Notes: generated by a model not told the origin, from the letters alone. A stretch of 64,000 nucleotides of DNA from Acanthopleura granulata (GCA_016165875.1 JABBOT010000035.1:1722730-1786729), one strand, 5' to 3'; shown: positions 45,632-58,193, counted from the first letter of the stretch. Numbers and translations are program-made.

Positions 45632-46897
45632 TGTTACCCAACAAGCAAGTGCCTGTGCCAATGATTAATTTTGATTGGTTAATCAGATGGGTCGTAGGAT
45701 TCATATTACTCTTTTGACAGCTGTCAAACGAGTCATATTAAATTCAACACGGAAAAAGTTTCTTTCAGTCTCGCTTCAGTGACTCCGAAATGAGTTACCG
45801 TATCTATCAGAAAAACAGCATCAGCTAAGATTTTTATAAGATATGATGTAATAAAGTGCTGCATTCTCTTTGTTTCATCTAGGTAACTACAAATTCAAAG
45901 CGTTTTTTTTTAACGACTTTTGTACTCAAAAACCGTCGCCAATCGATCACTAATTTTTAGTGTATAAAAGGAACGTCTGGTTTTGATGATTAACACAAGC
46001 TAACTTAAGAACAAAACAGGCAAATATAATTCGAAACAAAACATCTACCGTACCAATAAGCCGCCTGTTTAATCATTTTTTCCCCAAAAAACTCTCAAAT
46101 CATAAGTCGATTAAGTCTGATTAAGACGTTATCCCGAAGTCCATTTGTCAGCGTGTCGGCAATAAAGGAGAAAAGTTTTTCAGTAGAACGCCATATGCGA
46201 TGCTGTGCTGACAATATTTCGTCCACTTTAAACTCTCCGATATGTCAAACAGCACGTTGCATCCATTTCCAGCTCTATTTAAACACATAGTCATTCCCAT
46301 CTCTTCGAAACAACCACCGATGAAACATGCAAGTGGTTTCTGTCATAAGCTCTCCTCCAATGCACCCCCCCCCCCCCAGTTGAGGTTTCCAGCGGCAGGC
46401 CTTCTGGTACCGTAAATATTCCAAGAGTTTGGTTTGTTCATCAAATATGAACCAAGACAGATTAGGCAGTTTTTATTTAAGTGCCAACACACAGATTATT
46501 ATGTGAAAATAGTTGTGTTAGTGATCAAATAACCTAATTTTTTGACCAAGCTTTAAGCTATAGGCAGACCTGCTAGCAGTGTTGAGTTATTTTTTTTCTT
46601 TCTAAACGAATGGTCATGGAGCTAACATGCTTGTGCGGCAATTCGTCATTAAGATTTTAAGCAGCGTGTATTACATTCTATGAACCCGCTGAGTCTCATA
46701 CACCCTGAGCCACAGGTGAACGAGCGGGGTAATATCGTGTGAAAGACCCTGCTTGAAATCTGAATAAAATTAATGATATTGTGTTCCTGCAAAAACCGGA
46801 ATTATGTTGGTGGACGAAGGATCCCCAGGCCTGGTCCTTTTACATTGTTTTGATGTTGTTGCATATACATGTGTTAAATGTGATGACAACATATCAC
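45632..46897. other. No gene seen; 13-C run
   Basis: Contains a run of 13 C at 46365-46377. No supported exon or known element. Confidence 0.45.
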
Positions 46898-47158
46898 TTT
46901 CAGGAGTTCTAGGCCAGCGACATCTTATAAATTGCGTTTAACGTCACTGTAATTTTTCTTTACCGAAGTCTGCTTAAGCAATAGTGTTGGGGGCGTTTAA
47001 GTTGTTCGGTTTAAAGCACTTACATAAATAAGTAAACTAAAATCCTAACTCAGATAAACTGACAAGTGTCCGTATTTCACCGGTAACATGTGGTCATTTG
47101 CCAACTATCGCATTGTCGTCCCTGCCCTAGTTTTACTCTCTGTGCTGTAGCCTTCTAC
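46898..47158 (+). repeat. Dispersed repeat R1, copy 3 (reference copy)
   Basis: About 260 bp that aligns end to end with 61234-61491: TTTCAGGAGTTCTAG versus TTTTCAGTAATTCTAG at the start, then TTTAACGTCACTG, GTCTGCTTAAG, ACTCAGATAA, the invariant core TTTCACCGGTAAC, CAACTATCGC, TAGTTTTACTCTCTGTGCTG and TAGCCTTCT at the end. Five copies occur in the window: 13657-13755 (minus), 45468-45631, this one, 61234-61491 and 63487-63917. No terminal inverted repeats, poly-A or coding potential are evident, so the class is unknown. Confidence 0.75.
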
Positions 47159-48412
47159 ATCATATCATATCGTATGGTGCAAGGTGAGCAAAATTACTTG
47201 CAGAAAATTATTAAAATGTAGTCTTCATCAGGAGCAATCTTTCTCATTCGCCAGACGGTATATTTATGATTCTCTAATGTACATGTAGCTTTAAACAACC
47301 CTAATTTAGCAAAGGCTATGGAAAATATATACTAGTATCCACCTTACCTGAATATTTAGAATTACAGACTCTCCAGATGGTACGTCCTATTTGGATTGGA
47401 CTTGTACAAAGACAGCAACGGTTTCATTTTACGTCGAAAATGCGATGAGAGGCCAAGGATAGTGTCAATCTTGACTTCTTAAACTCTCTGGAAATCTGCT
47501 TTATAATTGTGCCAAATTCCGCTGACCTTCGGCCTAGGGGCCGTTGCAATCAAGGCGCGGCTGAGATACATATTTTGATTCTGAAAACTTTGCATGAGCC
47601 CGTCCTAATTTCTTACTACACCGGTAGATACTTTTGTTTGGTGGTTTGGGATACGTTGCGTTGGAAGTTGGTCTTGCATTTATTGATTGCGAACATCAGT
47701 TAGGATTGACGGCGGGTATATAAATGTTTGTTTGTTTGCGACAACACATAACTTGAGAAAGCCCACCGCACAAATTGTGGATATCTGCTCCTCCTCAGAT
47801 ATCCGTTTTTTAGTGGATGTCCCGTCTTCATCGGTATCCGAGAATGACACGGCGCATTTTATTATCGTGTTCGGTGTTGCGCTCGACCTGGTAGAGAATT
47901 ACGTAACCTGTGGTATCTTGGTGACATTTCATGCACAGCGATATGCATAATGCGACCTACTTTACAAGTGACAATCGTTATAAGCTCGCCATCTTTCTAC
48001 CGCGGAAGGCTGTGAATTCCAACAAGTGAATTACTGGCACTCGATCACCGAAAACTGCTCCAGAGATATGAATAAAGATTACGTGTAAATGTGGCTGAAT
48101 GAAACGCTTGTTTTCTGTCTTTAAACAGGAAAGTATTTTGTTTTCTCCAAACAAATTACGCTTAATTCCTTTTTTACCGGTTTAATATTCATCCTATTGA
48201 TGACAAAATGTAAAGTTATGCATGGGCCAGTTGGCAGTTCGATCAAATATATACGTGATGATCGCCACATATATATGCCCTCAGTAAAGCTGTGTACCAT
48301 AAAATGAAACAGGAATGAAGTCTAGTAAACAAATTAATATAATAAAAATTATATAATTGTAATGGGAATAATAATAATGTGTTGTTCTAGGTACATCTCT
48401 ATCAACCTGTTC
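47159..48412. other. No gene seen
   Basis: Nothing supported. The 87-codon frame at 47687-47950 contains SSSVSENDTAHFIIVFG, faintly Ig-like, but without splice sites or a tryptophan. Confidence 0.4.
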
Positions 48413-48705
48413 TACTTCAGACCAGGTGCCTCCGTGGCTCAGTCGGTTAGCGCGCTATCGCAGCATAATGACACAAAACCTGCCACCAATGTTGTCGCTA
48501 TGAGTTCAAGACCAGCTCATGCTGGCTTCCTCTTCGGCCGTAAGTGGGAAGGTCGGCCAGCAACCTGCGGATGGTCGTGAGTTTCCCCCGGGCTATGCCC
48601 GGTTTACTCCCACCATAATGCTGGCCGCCGTCGTATAAGTGAAATATTCATGAGTACGACGTAAAACACCAATCAAATAAATAAATAAATAAATACTTCA
48701 GACCA
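48413..48705 (+). mobile_element. Full-length tRNA-derived SINE (best copy)
   Basis: Body 48425-48693 between exact TACTTCAGACCA target-site duplications (48413-48424, 48694-48705). The head carries the RNA polymerase III A box TGGCTCAGTCGGTTAGCG and, about 60 bases on, the B-box-like GAGTTCAAGACC. Then follows a tRNA-unrelated body (CTCATGCTGGCTTCCTC, GGATGGTCGTGAGTTTCCCC) and the conserved 3' end GCTGGCCGCCGTCGTATAAG, TACGACGTAAAACACC and (AAAT)n. The 3' block recurs in every copy, which fits a 3' end recognised by a partner LINE. This type is known to be abundant in bivalves and gastropods. Eleven or twelve copies are present in the window. Confidence 0.95.
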
Positions 48706-50530
48706 TGGGATCGAGCTACGGCAATACCGCAATACTGCTGGCATGTTCCCATCAGTGTAAGATTTTGTTAATGCTTATTAATAGTGTATATATGCAGTAT
48801 TACGGGGAATTCGTCAGAACTGTGCTCCTTGTGGCAATTTCCGTGAAATTAAGTAGGAGCACAGTGTCTTCAAAAGTCACTGGGTACGAAGTGAAGTGGC
48901 GCACTATTGGCAGGCACGTGTAAGAATGAAATCTAACAAGTCGGCCAATGAGAAAAGAGATACATGTAAGCATATGTCAGGCCCTGGTGACTGTAGATTG
49001 TTGTATCACGCGACGTTTGATGCTTGTCTGCTTTATGGTCATTCAAGACTTTTTATGGTTAAGCTTCAGTCCAAAACAGATACAAATAATGAGGTAGTTG
49101 GTTGGATAAATATATACACTACACATGACAGTAGAGCTATGATAAAATTACAACGGCAAAATCATGATTAATGTCAATTTATTTAACAACTCGCTGTCCC
49201 ATACATTCCCACATCCAATATGATGAGCCAATCGATGCCGTCAGAGCTAAAAACAGAACAAATGTTACGAAATCCGAAAGTCAGTCTCATTAAAATCAAA
49301 TCGTGTGGCCCCTACTCTTACATGATCTGACTCAGTGCCAATGTTAAGTGTTTTCTCGGGGTTCATATAGTTAAACAATCAGTAGGTTGTTTCTCTATTT
49401 GAGGCAGAGACTCCTGATCTGGCCAAACATCCCTTTGGCAGGTAAGAGATTTCCGGTCTCAGCGGAAACATGGCGACGAGACCAGCTGATGTTAATCGAG
49501 CTGAATGCCGGCGCATACGTGAAATTACAAGTGCGCTCTTGCAGTGGCCTAGATTTGAAAAGAACAACATAATCTAAGCACTGACTGTGTGGTTATACTA
49601 CGAGTGCGCAGATTGGCAGAACATCATGTATTCTCGAAGGGCTCCCAGAATTACTCAGAACACGATAAACAATGACCCACTGTCGGATCCCAGTCAGGTC
49701 CAAGGATCTGATTTTAATGAGTATTCGAAAATGAACCACTCAGAACGGCTATGTTTAACATATGTCCTCCGTTAACACGTCTTAAAGACCAAACCATAGC
49801 AGAAACAATACAATAGCTTTGTTTATTCAAACATATACAATTTAGGCAGTGGGGGAGATATCGGTGTCACCCTATTCCAACAAATTAAACATGGCATAAA
49901 TGGGGGGGTGGGGGGGATTTTGGAAATGACAACCCTGAATTCAAATTCTACCTAAATCTATGCATATAGGTGTGACACTCTTCCAGAATACGATGGTTGC
50001 ATATCTAGCAGTAATTAGATATGTATGACCACATGTTTTCAGTGTAGTTTTTCTTTGTGCGATGTATGTACCTATACGTATATTAATCGGCAGTGTGTTT
50101 GTAGCGTCTTAGAACAGCGAGTCACTTCTCTTCGTCTTCCATTTTCATCTTCTGTCTTTTTTGCCGAGGCTCTACCCTTATGTTTCTTCAGGGCATGCCC
50201 AGAGGGCAGTGATATGCAACGCCTCGCTTTCTGGGCAATTGGGAATAATAAATTTAAAATCCCCTAATCCTTGAAATATAAGCTATATATAGGAAAAATT
50301 AGAAGAGGTAAAGATGTCATATTTTATATGATACCAAGACATACTAAGGGCAAGCTAAAGCTGCCCTACATAAACCCGTATCAAATATTAAAATTCCATT
50401 TACTCATTATCGTTCAAGTATTCTCAGGTATACATGCCGCCTTTGGCAGGGTGAAGCGGACCTGCAGATTCAAAATATACTGCATGCTATTCAACCTGTC
50501 TTTGGGAGTAATTCCTATACTGGTGGTGGG
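48706..50530. other. No gene seen; G-rich tract
   Basis: Contains two 7-G runs separated by T (49902-49916). Short frames on both strands lack motifs. Confidence 0.4.
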
Positions 50531-50577
50531 GACCTTGAGTACGGCATAAAACCCCAATGAAATAAATAAATAAATAT
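50531..50577 (+). mobile_element. SINE extreme 3' fragment
   Basis: Only the terminal part of the SINE family is left (GAGTACGGCATAAAACCCCA and AAATAAATAAATAAAT). Confidence 0.65.
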
Positions 50578-50831
50578 ACACAAGGCACATCTCGTAAAGA
50601 CCAAGTCGTTTTAACGACCTTGTCGAATTGGACATATTTAACTTGGGGATGTTGGATGTCATGTTTATGATAGCATCAAACACACCCTGATTGACTCTGT
50701 ACGCTTTATATAACTAGAAAGCAGCTACCACAGGCTAGCAGGTGGTGAAACCAGTGAAATCTGGTCTTGTTTCAGTTACTTCGGGGTTTTATTTTATCCG
50801 TTTACGTCAATTTTTGAAAAAAGTAACAACT
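50578..50831. other. No gene seen
   Basis: Nothing supported between the two SINE copies. Confidence 0.45.
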
Positions 50832-51090
50832 GCTCCGTGGCTCAGTTGGTTAGCGCGCTAGCGCAGCGTGATGACACAGGGGTCTTCGTCAATGCGGTCG
50901 CTGGAGTTCAACTGTCGCTCATGCTGGCTTCCTCTCCAGTCTTACGTTGGAAGGTCTGTCAGCAATCTGCGGATGATCGTGGGTTTCCCTCTGAGCTCTG
51001 CCCGGTATCCTCCCACCATTATGCTGGTCGTCGTCGCATGAAGGAAATATTCTATAGTACGGCGTAAAACAGCAATCAAATAATTAAATA
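50832..51090 (+). mobile_element. Full-length SINE, diverged
   Basis: Head CCGTGGCTCAGTTGGTTAGC at about 50835, B-box region GGAGTTCAACTG (altered), 3' end GTACGGCGTAAAACAGCA and an AAATAATTAAAT tail. No clear target-site duplication, consistent with greater age than the 48.4 kb copy. Confidence 0.9.
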
Positions 51091-51904
51091 CATAACGTAC
51101 CTCACAGCAATTAAATTTCATTAAAAATAAACGCGAGGTAGTGGTTTTAACTGTGAATACTTAAAAATGTTGATTTGGTTTTTATTTTCATGGTGTTTCA
51201 GCCAATTATTTCCGTGACCGGTCGAAAATGACGTAGGGTGTACATTTCTCTCGTTAGTGACTTGATAAATATTAAAAACTGGGTGAATGTATACCAAAGA
51301 TGACGGAATAAAGTATTTTTTTCGGACCTAGGATCTATTGCTAGGAAATGCGTTACCCACAATTATTATCCATCACATATTAACCTACATACACCATCCA
51401 TTAGAAAACTGTCAGGTTACGGACAGCTTTCTCCTAGCTAAGCGAGCCCACTAGACGGCAGCGGTTTTTACACTTATTAGTCGAACGATCATATCAATGA
51501 CTCAAATGGGTCGTGTCATGGTATAAACACATAAGTCATTATAAAATCCCCCAAACACCACAGAAAATACTTTTATTAAAGAAATATTCCCTCAGGCTAA
51601 ATGAACTCAAATACCACAGACGCTATGTATTATTTAACATAATATTAACCAAATCATATCAACTGTTTTCAATGCGAGGACAGTAATTGGTAGGTGTGTT
51701 GGTGTATACATAACTCCGACATTCGTATACCTATCGTAGACTATGAAGGAACACTCCTAGTGGATAATGTAGACCCATTTTCCAACCAACGTAAAACAAA
51801 ATTTCTTACACGAATTTGTAAGAAATTAGATTTTATTACAGAAATAGTAAAATGAACCGGGTAACACGTGAGAGAGAAGCAGCCAGCAGTTGATGCAGGG
51901 AACT
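51091..51904. other. No gene; fragment of R2
   Basis: A short R2-like piece (CCGACATTCGTATACCTATC) lies at about 51716-51736. Nothing else is supported. Confidence 0.45.
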
Positions 51905-52128
51905 TAAGAGTCGAAACCGACAATCGCATACCTGCCGTCAACCAGAATGAGCGTTCCAAGTCCAGAAACAACAAATAACACAAATCACCGAAGAACTAAG
52001 AGGGTATACAAAGTATAAAAATGAGGACTGATTCATGCAAAGAGAAACAGTCAACAGTTTTCACTGATGACGAATTGTTCGAGGCACGTGAATAAAATCA
52101 GTTTTCAAATCGTGTACCATTTTAGCAT
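51905..52128 (+). repeat. Dispersed repeat R2, copy 2
   Basis: Partner of 42157-42422, slightly shorter, starting at GAGTCGAAACCGACAATCGC and fading after ATAAAATCAGTTTTC and CGTGTACCATTTT. Confidence 0.7.
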
Positions 52129-52959
52129 ATATGGTGTCTGTAACAGAATATGTACCCCTGTTGCGCCTTGATGTCAACTGTCCATATATATATACATATA
52201 CATCCAACGAGGTGACGATGACACTCAACAAGATGAACATACGACCCCTATGCCCCGGGTTAAGTGGAATTATGAAGCAGGCCCAGGTATTCTGCACGAT
52301 CCGTTCATACTTACTGACACGAGAGGCGTACACATTGTAAAGTTTAAGAAACTTTAAGGGAAGACGTTTACTGAAATATTCTTGAATTTAGGCATGGAAT
52401 GAATGAATGAATGAATAATTCAGCCATATTGTGGCGACCTAGGCAAAGAAAAAGACATTCGTACATCAGACGTTTTGAGTTCTTAAGAAGCCCCAAGCAA
52501 TTGACGCCTGAATTTTTTGTCTTTGTCGCAAAAGTTTTTACAGTAATAAATGAGACGCATAGCGAAGGGTGATGATTTAATCTGCATAGTGCGGTTTCTT
52601 ACAAGTGAGCAATTGTCGATTACACCAGTTAGAAAGATGAATCAATACAATAATTTATTACAAAAGATAACAGTTTATCCTTTGTGAGGAATGCCATTTT
52701 AAATCCACAACCGAAGCTCTTTTTCTTGAGACAAAATAAGAAAAAGGAAACAATCTGTGTAGAAATTAGCATAAATCACCCAGCTACCATTTTAGTTGTA
52801 TCTAGAACTACGTATGTATCATGTAATAATATAAATCAAACTTTTCCAGCTGTCGAAAAGCACCACCGTGAATGCTTAGATAGGAGATCTAAATGTCGTT
52901 CAGAACAGAAGGTGCGAAAAAAATGCCTGATGTATTTTATCTCTTGCAACCCTTTTCGA
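52129..52959. other. No gene seen; (ATGA)n microsatellite
   Basis: A short GAATGAATGAATGAATGAAT run at about 52397-52416. The open frame from 52684 runs into the Ig relic below, but its first half has no domain. Confidence 0.4.
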
Positions 52960-53290
52960 AGTTTCTTTGTGTCGAGTTTATCCATAATGGCATTGGGTGA
53001 TACCTTGGCGGGTGGCCCGTACACCCTTGAATGTAAGATAAACAGATCGACAGGGAACCGCGAAGGCGTGTACTGGCGATACGACGGGAACTTCCATGTT
53101 CATTACATGTAGACCTTCGATGCCTGTGCATACACATGTAAGTGAGAATCCATACCCAGGAATATCAGAGGGATGTCAAACAATCAATGCAGAAAAGGTC
53201 TACATAGAAAATATCACTGAAGATATCGTCGAGGACAGATGATTTGCCGATACGGAGTCGAAAGAGAGTATATTACTGTTGTTCTTCAAG
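52960..53290 (+). pseudogene. V-type Ig domain relic
   Basis: Paralog of the minus exon 11510-11854. It reads LSIMALGDTLAGGPYTLECK, INRSTGNREGVYWRYDGN, then a stop (TAG) after FHVHYM. Further on, in another frame, EKVYIENITEDIVEDR appears, then a one-base loss turns the expected W codon into TGA, and CRYGVEREYITVVLQ completes the F-G strands. It ends at a usable donor (TTCAAG|GTACAT, phase 1). The 5' boundary is uncertain; AGs at about 52960 and 52974 do not give the expected phase. It lies 560 bp before the LTR element on the same strand and about 9.6 kb before the tail exon at 62939, so it may mark the start of a third receptor unit broken by the LTR insertion. Confidence 0.65.
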
Positions 53291-53850
53291 GTACATGTAG
53301 ACATACAACCACAAAGCAATATTCTCATGGTTTTTTGTTAAATACAAGCTGAACTGTTCACGTCCTACATGCAAGTGAATGAACCTACGCAATTTGGCAC
53401 CGACCTAGGTTCACTTTCACAATCATCGTAAGTCATATTTCACGTAACTTTTTTCGTAAAAGACGTTGACTGGGTTATATTGCCATAAGGAGACGTTACC
53501 CCGATCCCACCATGCACGGACCGAGCAATCAAGATAGACGTAGGATATTCGGTTAGAATCGGTGCTGTACTTGTGTTTGACTTTCCCGCGGGGTGCAGCA
53601 CAAAACACCAGGTGTTTTGATTCTCGAGACAGATTCTGAAGCAATGCCTATTGGCCGGACATGGTGTGTGGTGTCTTTACTCTCGCAACACATGCACCAG
53701 ATGCCATCCCTTCATATCAGCAGGGTTGACTCTGCCATCTATGGGTAATTTCAGTTCACTTCAAATGCAGGCAACCAGTGAAGCACCAGAGCAAAGAACA
53801 TCTTCTGACCAATCCGAGTATCGCTCTTATATCCCGAGCAAAATACCATT
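53291..53850. other. No gene seen
   Basis: Spacer between the Ig relic and the LTR element. A GC-richer minus-strand frame at 53423-53644 has no recognisable domain. Confidence 0.4.
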
Positions 53851-54025
53851 TGTAGTGTCTTATACAATGTACAGGTTGTAAATGTACCAGTGAATAAGGT
53901 ACGAGTGAGGGTCTGCGGCATGCTTGGCAACAGTGATGGGTGTTCACGTAGACTTGTGCTGATAAGCAGAATACATCTTGCTTCATCTGCACCCTCTACG
54001 TGATGTCCTTTTCTGAAATACTACA
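53851..54025 (+). repeat. 5' LTR
   Basis: Begins TGTAGTGTC and ends ATACTACA, giving the canonical TG...CA ends. It contains the shared core GGTACGAGTGAGGGTCTGC. The sequence right after it, ATTGGCTTCGAGG, starts with TGG two bases in and may be the primer binding site, but I cannot assign a tRNA. Confidence 0.88.
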
Positions 54026-54199
54026 ATTGGCTTCGAGGATGAACTTTGCCCATCTCTTGTGCATTATTGGGATCATGGCGAAAGCAGATTTTTCAGCGCC
54101 GGTGACTTTTCTGCCTGCACCGGGAAAACCATGCATGCCGTGAATCCAATGGACGCGGCTGTTCGAAAACTACATGCTCGCTGCGGGTCTACAAAACGC

Positions 54200-54830
54200 A
54201 TTAGCGGAACGTAAACGATCTTTATTGTTGCACTACATAGGAGCCGAGCGACAGTGGGTATTTTACACCCTTCCGGAGGTTAACCCCGACTAGAGCGACG
54301 TCTTCATTAGAGGCCCGGCAACTTTACAAAATAGGTTTGAACCTGTTGTCAACGTGGCTGCTGAGCTCCATCGTTTCCGTCTGAGAGGCCAACACCCCGG
54401 TGAGTCCGTCGATACATGTATTTCGGCATTACGTGAGCTGGTTGTCATATGTGAATTTGGTAACATGGGTGATGAGACTATACACGATCAACTGGTGGTG
54501 AAAACTACGTGCGCTCGTACCGGGGAACGTCTTCTCATGTGGCCTGGCCTAAGACTTAATCGCGCCATTGAGCTCGCCCGTCGTGTTGACCTTCGGAGCG
54601 GATTCAAGATCGCCAAATTCTGTTAAAAAATGTTAAAGTCCAGCCGCGTCCATCTGGAAAGAAAGAAAGGAAACGTGGACAATCAGGACTGAAGAAAAAA
54701 AAACAATTCCACAGATGTGGATCTCCTAGCCATCTTGCCAATGATAAAAACTGCTTAGCCAGAGGTAACACATGTGCAATTTTTCAGAAGACATTTCCCG
54801 CACTGTGTCGAAGTAAATCAGCACAGGTTG
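54200..54830 (+). pseudogene. gag-like region (decayed)
   Basis: A frame at 54330-54626 encodes a capsid-like helix-rich segment with ELHRFRLRGQHPGESVDTCI and LRELVVICEFG, typical of Ty3/Gypsy Gag. A basic stretch follows, then a zinc-knuckle-like HRCGSPSHL with a downstream cysteine (54712-54757). The first cysteine of the knuckle appears as Phe. Frames must be switched near 54630 and after the knuckle. No aspartic protease D-S/T-G site was found between this region and RT. Confidence 0.65.
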
Positions 54831-55439
54831 TAGCCTACAAGAAGTTGACTCTGATGACAGCCCATTCTATGTGACATACAAGTAAATAAAGTCAGTATGG
54901 CTGTGGTAGTTTACTCTGCTTCTGATGGTTCATTGATGAATGAAAAGCTCTACTCAAAGTACTTTCTGCATGATGCTTTAAAATCATGGAAAGAACCAGT
55001 CAGATCCCACAACTCAGATAACATTTAAATTCTTGGGTGCTTTGAATGAGTACGAAGGAAAACGCGCCACTGCTCTTTGGTATGTTGTTAAACAAGGTTC
55101 TACACTCCTGGTTAAATGTTTAATTCAGGCATTAGGTATTAACATTCAGGGTAAAACGTTGTTGTGTTTTGCTGCTCAAAATGTCAAGACCACACAAACC
55201 ACGCCTACTCATTCAGCTGATCAAAGCACAGAAAGTAGGTCAAATGGTGTAACACATACTCCACACATTGTCACTAATAAAATTCCGTCTGCCACAGATT
55301 GTACAATACCGTCTGAATTTAAAGAAGTCTTTAAATGGTCTAGGTCTTATTCTGATTTCAGGGTACAGACACAAAATACGTTTGTAACCAAACGCGAGTC
55401 CTTTACAAGAAAGGTTGCGACCACTTCCATTCCGTTAGA

Positions 55440-56660
55440 GAATGAGCTGAGGTAGTGAAAGAGTTAAAACGTCTTGAACAGGAGGATGTCATTGAGCGAA
55501 TTGAGCGAGACTTCCGAATGCGTCTCGCCGATAGTGCAAGAAAAATGATGCAATACCCGTGTGCGTCGACTTGGGGGAATTAAATGAGTTGATAGTGGTT
55601 GAAAAAATAACCAATACCGATTATCGATGTCTTACTCAGAGAGTTACTCAGAGGAAAATTTTCCTCAAAGCTTGATATCAGAGCAGCTTATCACCAACTT
55701 GAGTTGGTTGAAGAAAGTCGTGATCTGACCACCTTCATACATATGAGGGATTTTTCAGATACAAGCTTTTCTGTTTTGGTCTTTTCTTCAGCGTGCTTTC
55801 AGAGGATTCTTAATTCTGTCTTAGGTAATTTACCTGGAGTCTTCTGTTATTTTGATGACATTTTTGTGTCCGGTAAAGATCAAGCTGATCAAGATGTAAA
55901 TTTACGCAAAACACTCAAACGATTGTCTCATGCGGGTATCAAGTTGAACACGGAATGTGAATTTAGTGTGTCCAGTATGCAGGTGCTAGGTCTTGTAGTG
56001 GGAAGTGAGGGTATCCGACCCAGTCCTGAACTGATCCAAGGGATCGCAAACGGGACATGCCCTGCGAATTCAGACCAAGTTCGTTCATTCTTAGGTCTGT
56101 CGTCGTTTCACGCAAAGTTTGTTCCCCTATTTGCAACATTGGTGTAACCGATCAGAGATACACAAGCTACAGTACCATTTAATTGGACAGCCAAAGCTAA
56201 CCCAGCTTTTCTCGATATCAAGGAGGCTATCATAAATAGCTCTGCCCTCTCCTTGTTTGATCCGAATAGTGAAACGATCGTGACAGGTGACGAGTCCGGT
56301 TATGGTATCGGTGCGATCATGACTCAAATAAATGATCATGGTGATGAAGTTACGGTAGCGTGCGCTTCACGTAAATTGAACGATGCTGAAAAACGTTACT
56401 CAGTAGGAGAACGCGAGGCTTTAGCTTGCGTTTGGCCTGTAGAAAGGTGGCATACGTACTTGTGGGGTAGAAAGTTGACATTGAGAAACTGCGTTTCATC
56501 AGGCTCGGGTCACAGACCTATGCGGATAGCTAGGTGGAACTCCAGGCTGTTGTACTACGATTACATTGTGCAATACAAACCTGGTGCTCTGTCTCGTTTA
56601 CCTGCCGAAATGAATGATAGTTGCAGTAACTACGTTGACAGCGGTCGATCGTGTCTGTGA
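55440..56660 (+). pseudogene. Reverse transcriptase/RNase H relic
   Basis: RT landmarks in order: KELKRLEQEDVIERIE (55457-55504), KLDIRAAYHQLEL (about 55671-55710), CFQRILNSVLGNLPGVFCYF and the catalytic YFDDIFVSG (about 55847-55872), then FLGLSSFHAKFVP. RNase H follows after a TAA near 56146: VTGDESGYGIGAIM and LNDAEKRYSVGEREALA. Several frame changes and stops (about 55455, 55580-55640, 56146) make it non-functional. The YxDD motif is intact. Confidence 0.85.
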
Positions 56661-56679
56661 AATACTCTTACAAGACACT

Positions 56680-57960
56680 AGTATCACGAAAGCTGAATTG
56701 ATTGAAGTTACAGTTGCAGACAAGTCTTGCGGTCTTATTAAAGGCTATAACGAAAACGGATGACCGGGCAAAGCAAAATTTGTTGACAGTGACGCAAAAC
56801 CATACTTCTCTGTCCGAAATGAGTTGTCCGTGATAGATAACATGGTATACCGAAACGAGCACGTTAAACCTCTAACCGCTAGAGTTATTGCACTAGGTCA
56901 TTCCGAACACCAAGGAGTTGTGCGCACAAAACAGTGTTTATGTCAGTTGTTTTGGTGGCCTAAGATGGACATACAGGTCCGTGATGCTGTCAGACATTGT
57001 TCCCTTTGTAAGATGAATGACAAAACTAGTGTTTGTGACAACGGTCCGATGCAAACTGTGCCATTACCGGCTAGCCCTTGGTTAAAACTGGGGATAGACA
57101 TCGTAAGACCATACCGTTCTCACGGGAATAGGTTTGCTATTACACTGATAGATTATTGCAGTAAATGGCCAGAAGTTTGTTTTACACAAGGCAAAACAAC
57201 AGAATCAGTAATTGACTTTCTAAAGTCTGTATTTTCTCGCGAGGGATTCCCAGAGGAAATTGTTACCGACCACGAACCACAGTTTGATTCGTATGAAGTT
57301 GAAACGTTTCTTAAAGGTAGAAACATCAAACACACTCATTCTGCCATTTATCATCCCGAAGAAAATGGAGAAATTGAACGTTTTAATAAAGTTCTCAGTG
57401 AAGCTGTGCAAATTACTAAGATTCTAGGACGATCAGGCAAAAAGTCAGTCAGAGATTTTTAGCTGTGTACAGATGCACACCCCATCTCACAACTGGAGTT
57501 GAACCTTCTGTTTTCCTCTTGGTCGTCACATGAAAGCTAAGTTAGACATTGTCCATGCTACTAAGTGTTCTGTTTTTAACGAAGAGAGTATGGTGCACAA
57601 ACGCGTGGAATCCAAACAAGAAAAAAGCACTACTTACACCAACAAACGCAAAGCTGCAAAATCACAAACCTTCAAACCGGGTGATTTAATTAGAGTGAAA
57701 AGAGCTAGACATGTTCCAAAGGGTCAAAGTAAAATTTCCAGTCCCATACAGATAACTATTAAAGTTGGACCAAACACTTACGTAACCGCTGATGGAAAAA
57801 CATGGAATGTTCAGAGATTGGCTCAGTTTTCAGGTTCTTCCATTACTTCTCCAAATCAAATTGTTAATCATCTTGATTTTTGTGAATCTGATGTAGCACA
57901 ACAGGCGGTAACTAACTATAATAGGCCTAGACGGACCAGAAATCAACCTCTCTGGATGTA
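56680..57960 (+). pseudogene. Integrase relic
   Basis: A long open segment (56824-57462) holds the zinc-binding part (GHSEHQGV and CSLCK) and the DDE core: first Asp in LGIDIV, second Asp in VTDHEPQF, where TDNG is usual, and the Glu in EENGEIERFN. After a TAG at about 57460 and a frame change near 57530, a C-terminal basic domain continues to 57961 (KPGDLIRVKRARHVPKGQSK and LAQFSGSS). It is the least damaged part of the element. Confidence 0.85.
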
Positions 57961-58180
57961 AGATTATGTCAGATATTGAGAATATTTTCTTTTACAGTTG
58001 TTCAGCATTGTAACAAGGTAGCTTATATGCCTTTGGTTGTTTTTAACAAGTGGCGTTTGAAAAAAAAGGCAACATTGTTCGAGTTCTGTTTATCATGACT
58101 ACACCATGTGCTCAATCCTAATTCAGCCTTAAGGACAATTACAATTATTGTCCCTTGTTTTATAAAGAAAACTCTTTTGT

Positions 58181-58193
58181 AGAGAGGGGAAAA
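58181..58193 (+). other. Polypurine tract
   Basis: AGAGAGGGGAAAA directly abuts the TG of the 3' LTR, the position and composition expected of the plus-strand priming site. Confidence 0.85.

Noticed and set aside
45320..45661. 113-codon minus-strand open frame as a gene
   Set aside because: Runs antisense through repeat R1 and a 12-G tract.
47687..47950. Ig-like segment (SENDTAHFIIVFG)
   Set aside because: Only a short resemblance; no C-strand Trp, no F-strand YxC and no splice sites.
48425..48693. True tRNA genes at the GTGGCTCAGTxGGTTAGCG sites
   Set aside because: Only A- and B-box-like parts are present, followed by a tRNA-unrelated body, tail and target-site duplications. These are SINE heads, not tRNA genes.
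55033..55455. Aspartic protease of the LTR element
   Set aside because: The frame lies in the right place but no D-T/S-G-A active-site motif could be seen, so it is left as unassigned pol-leader sequence.
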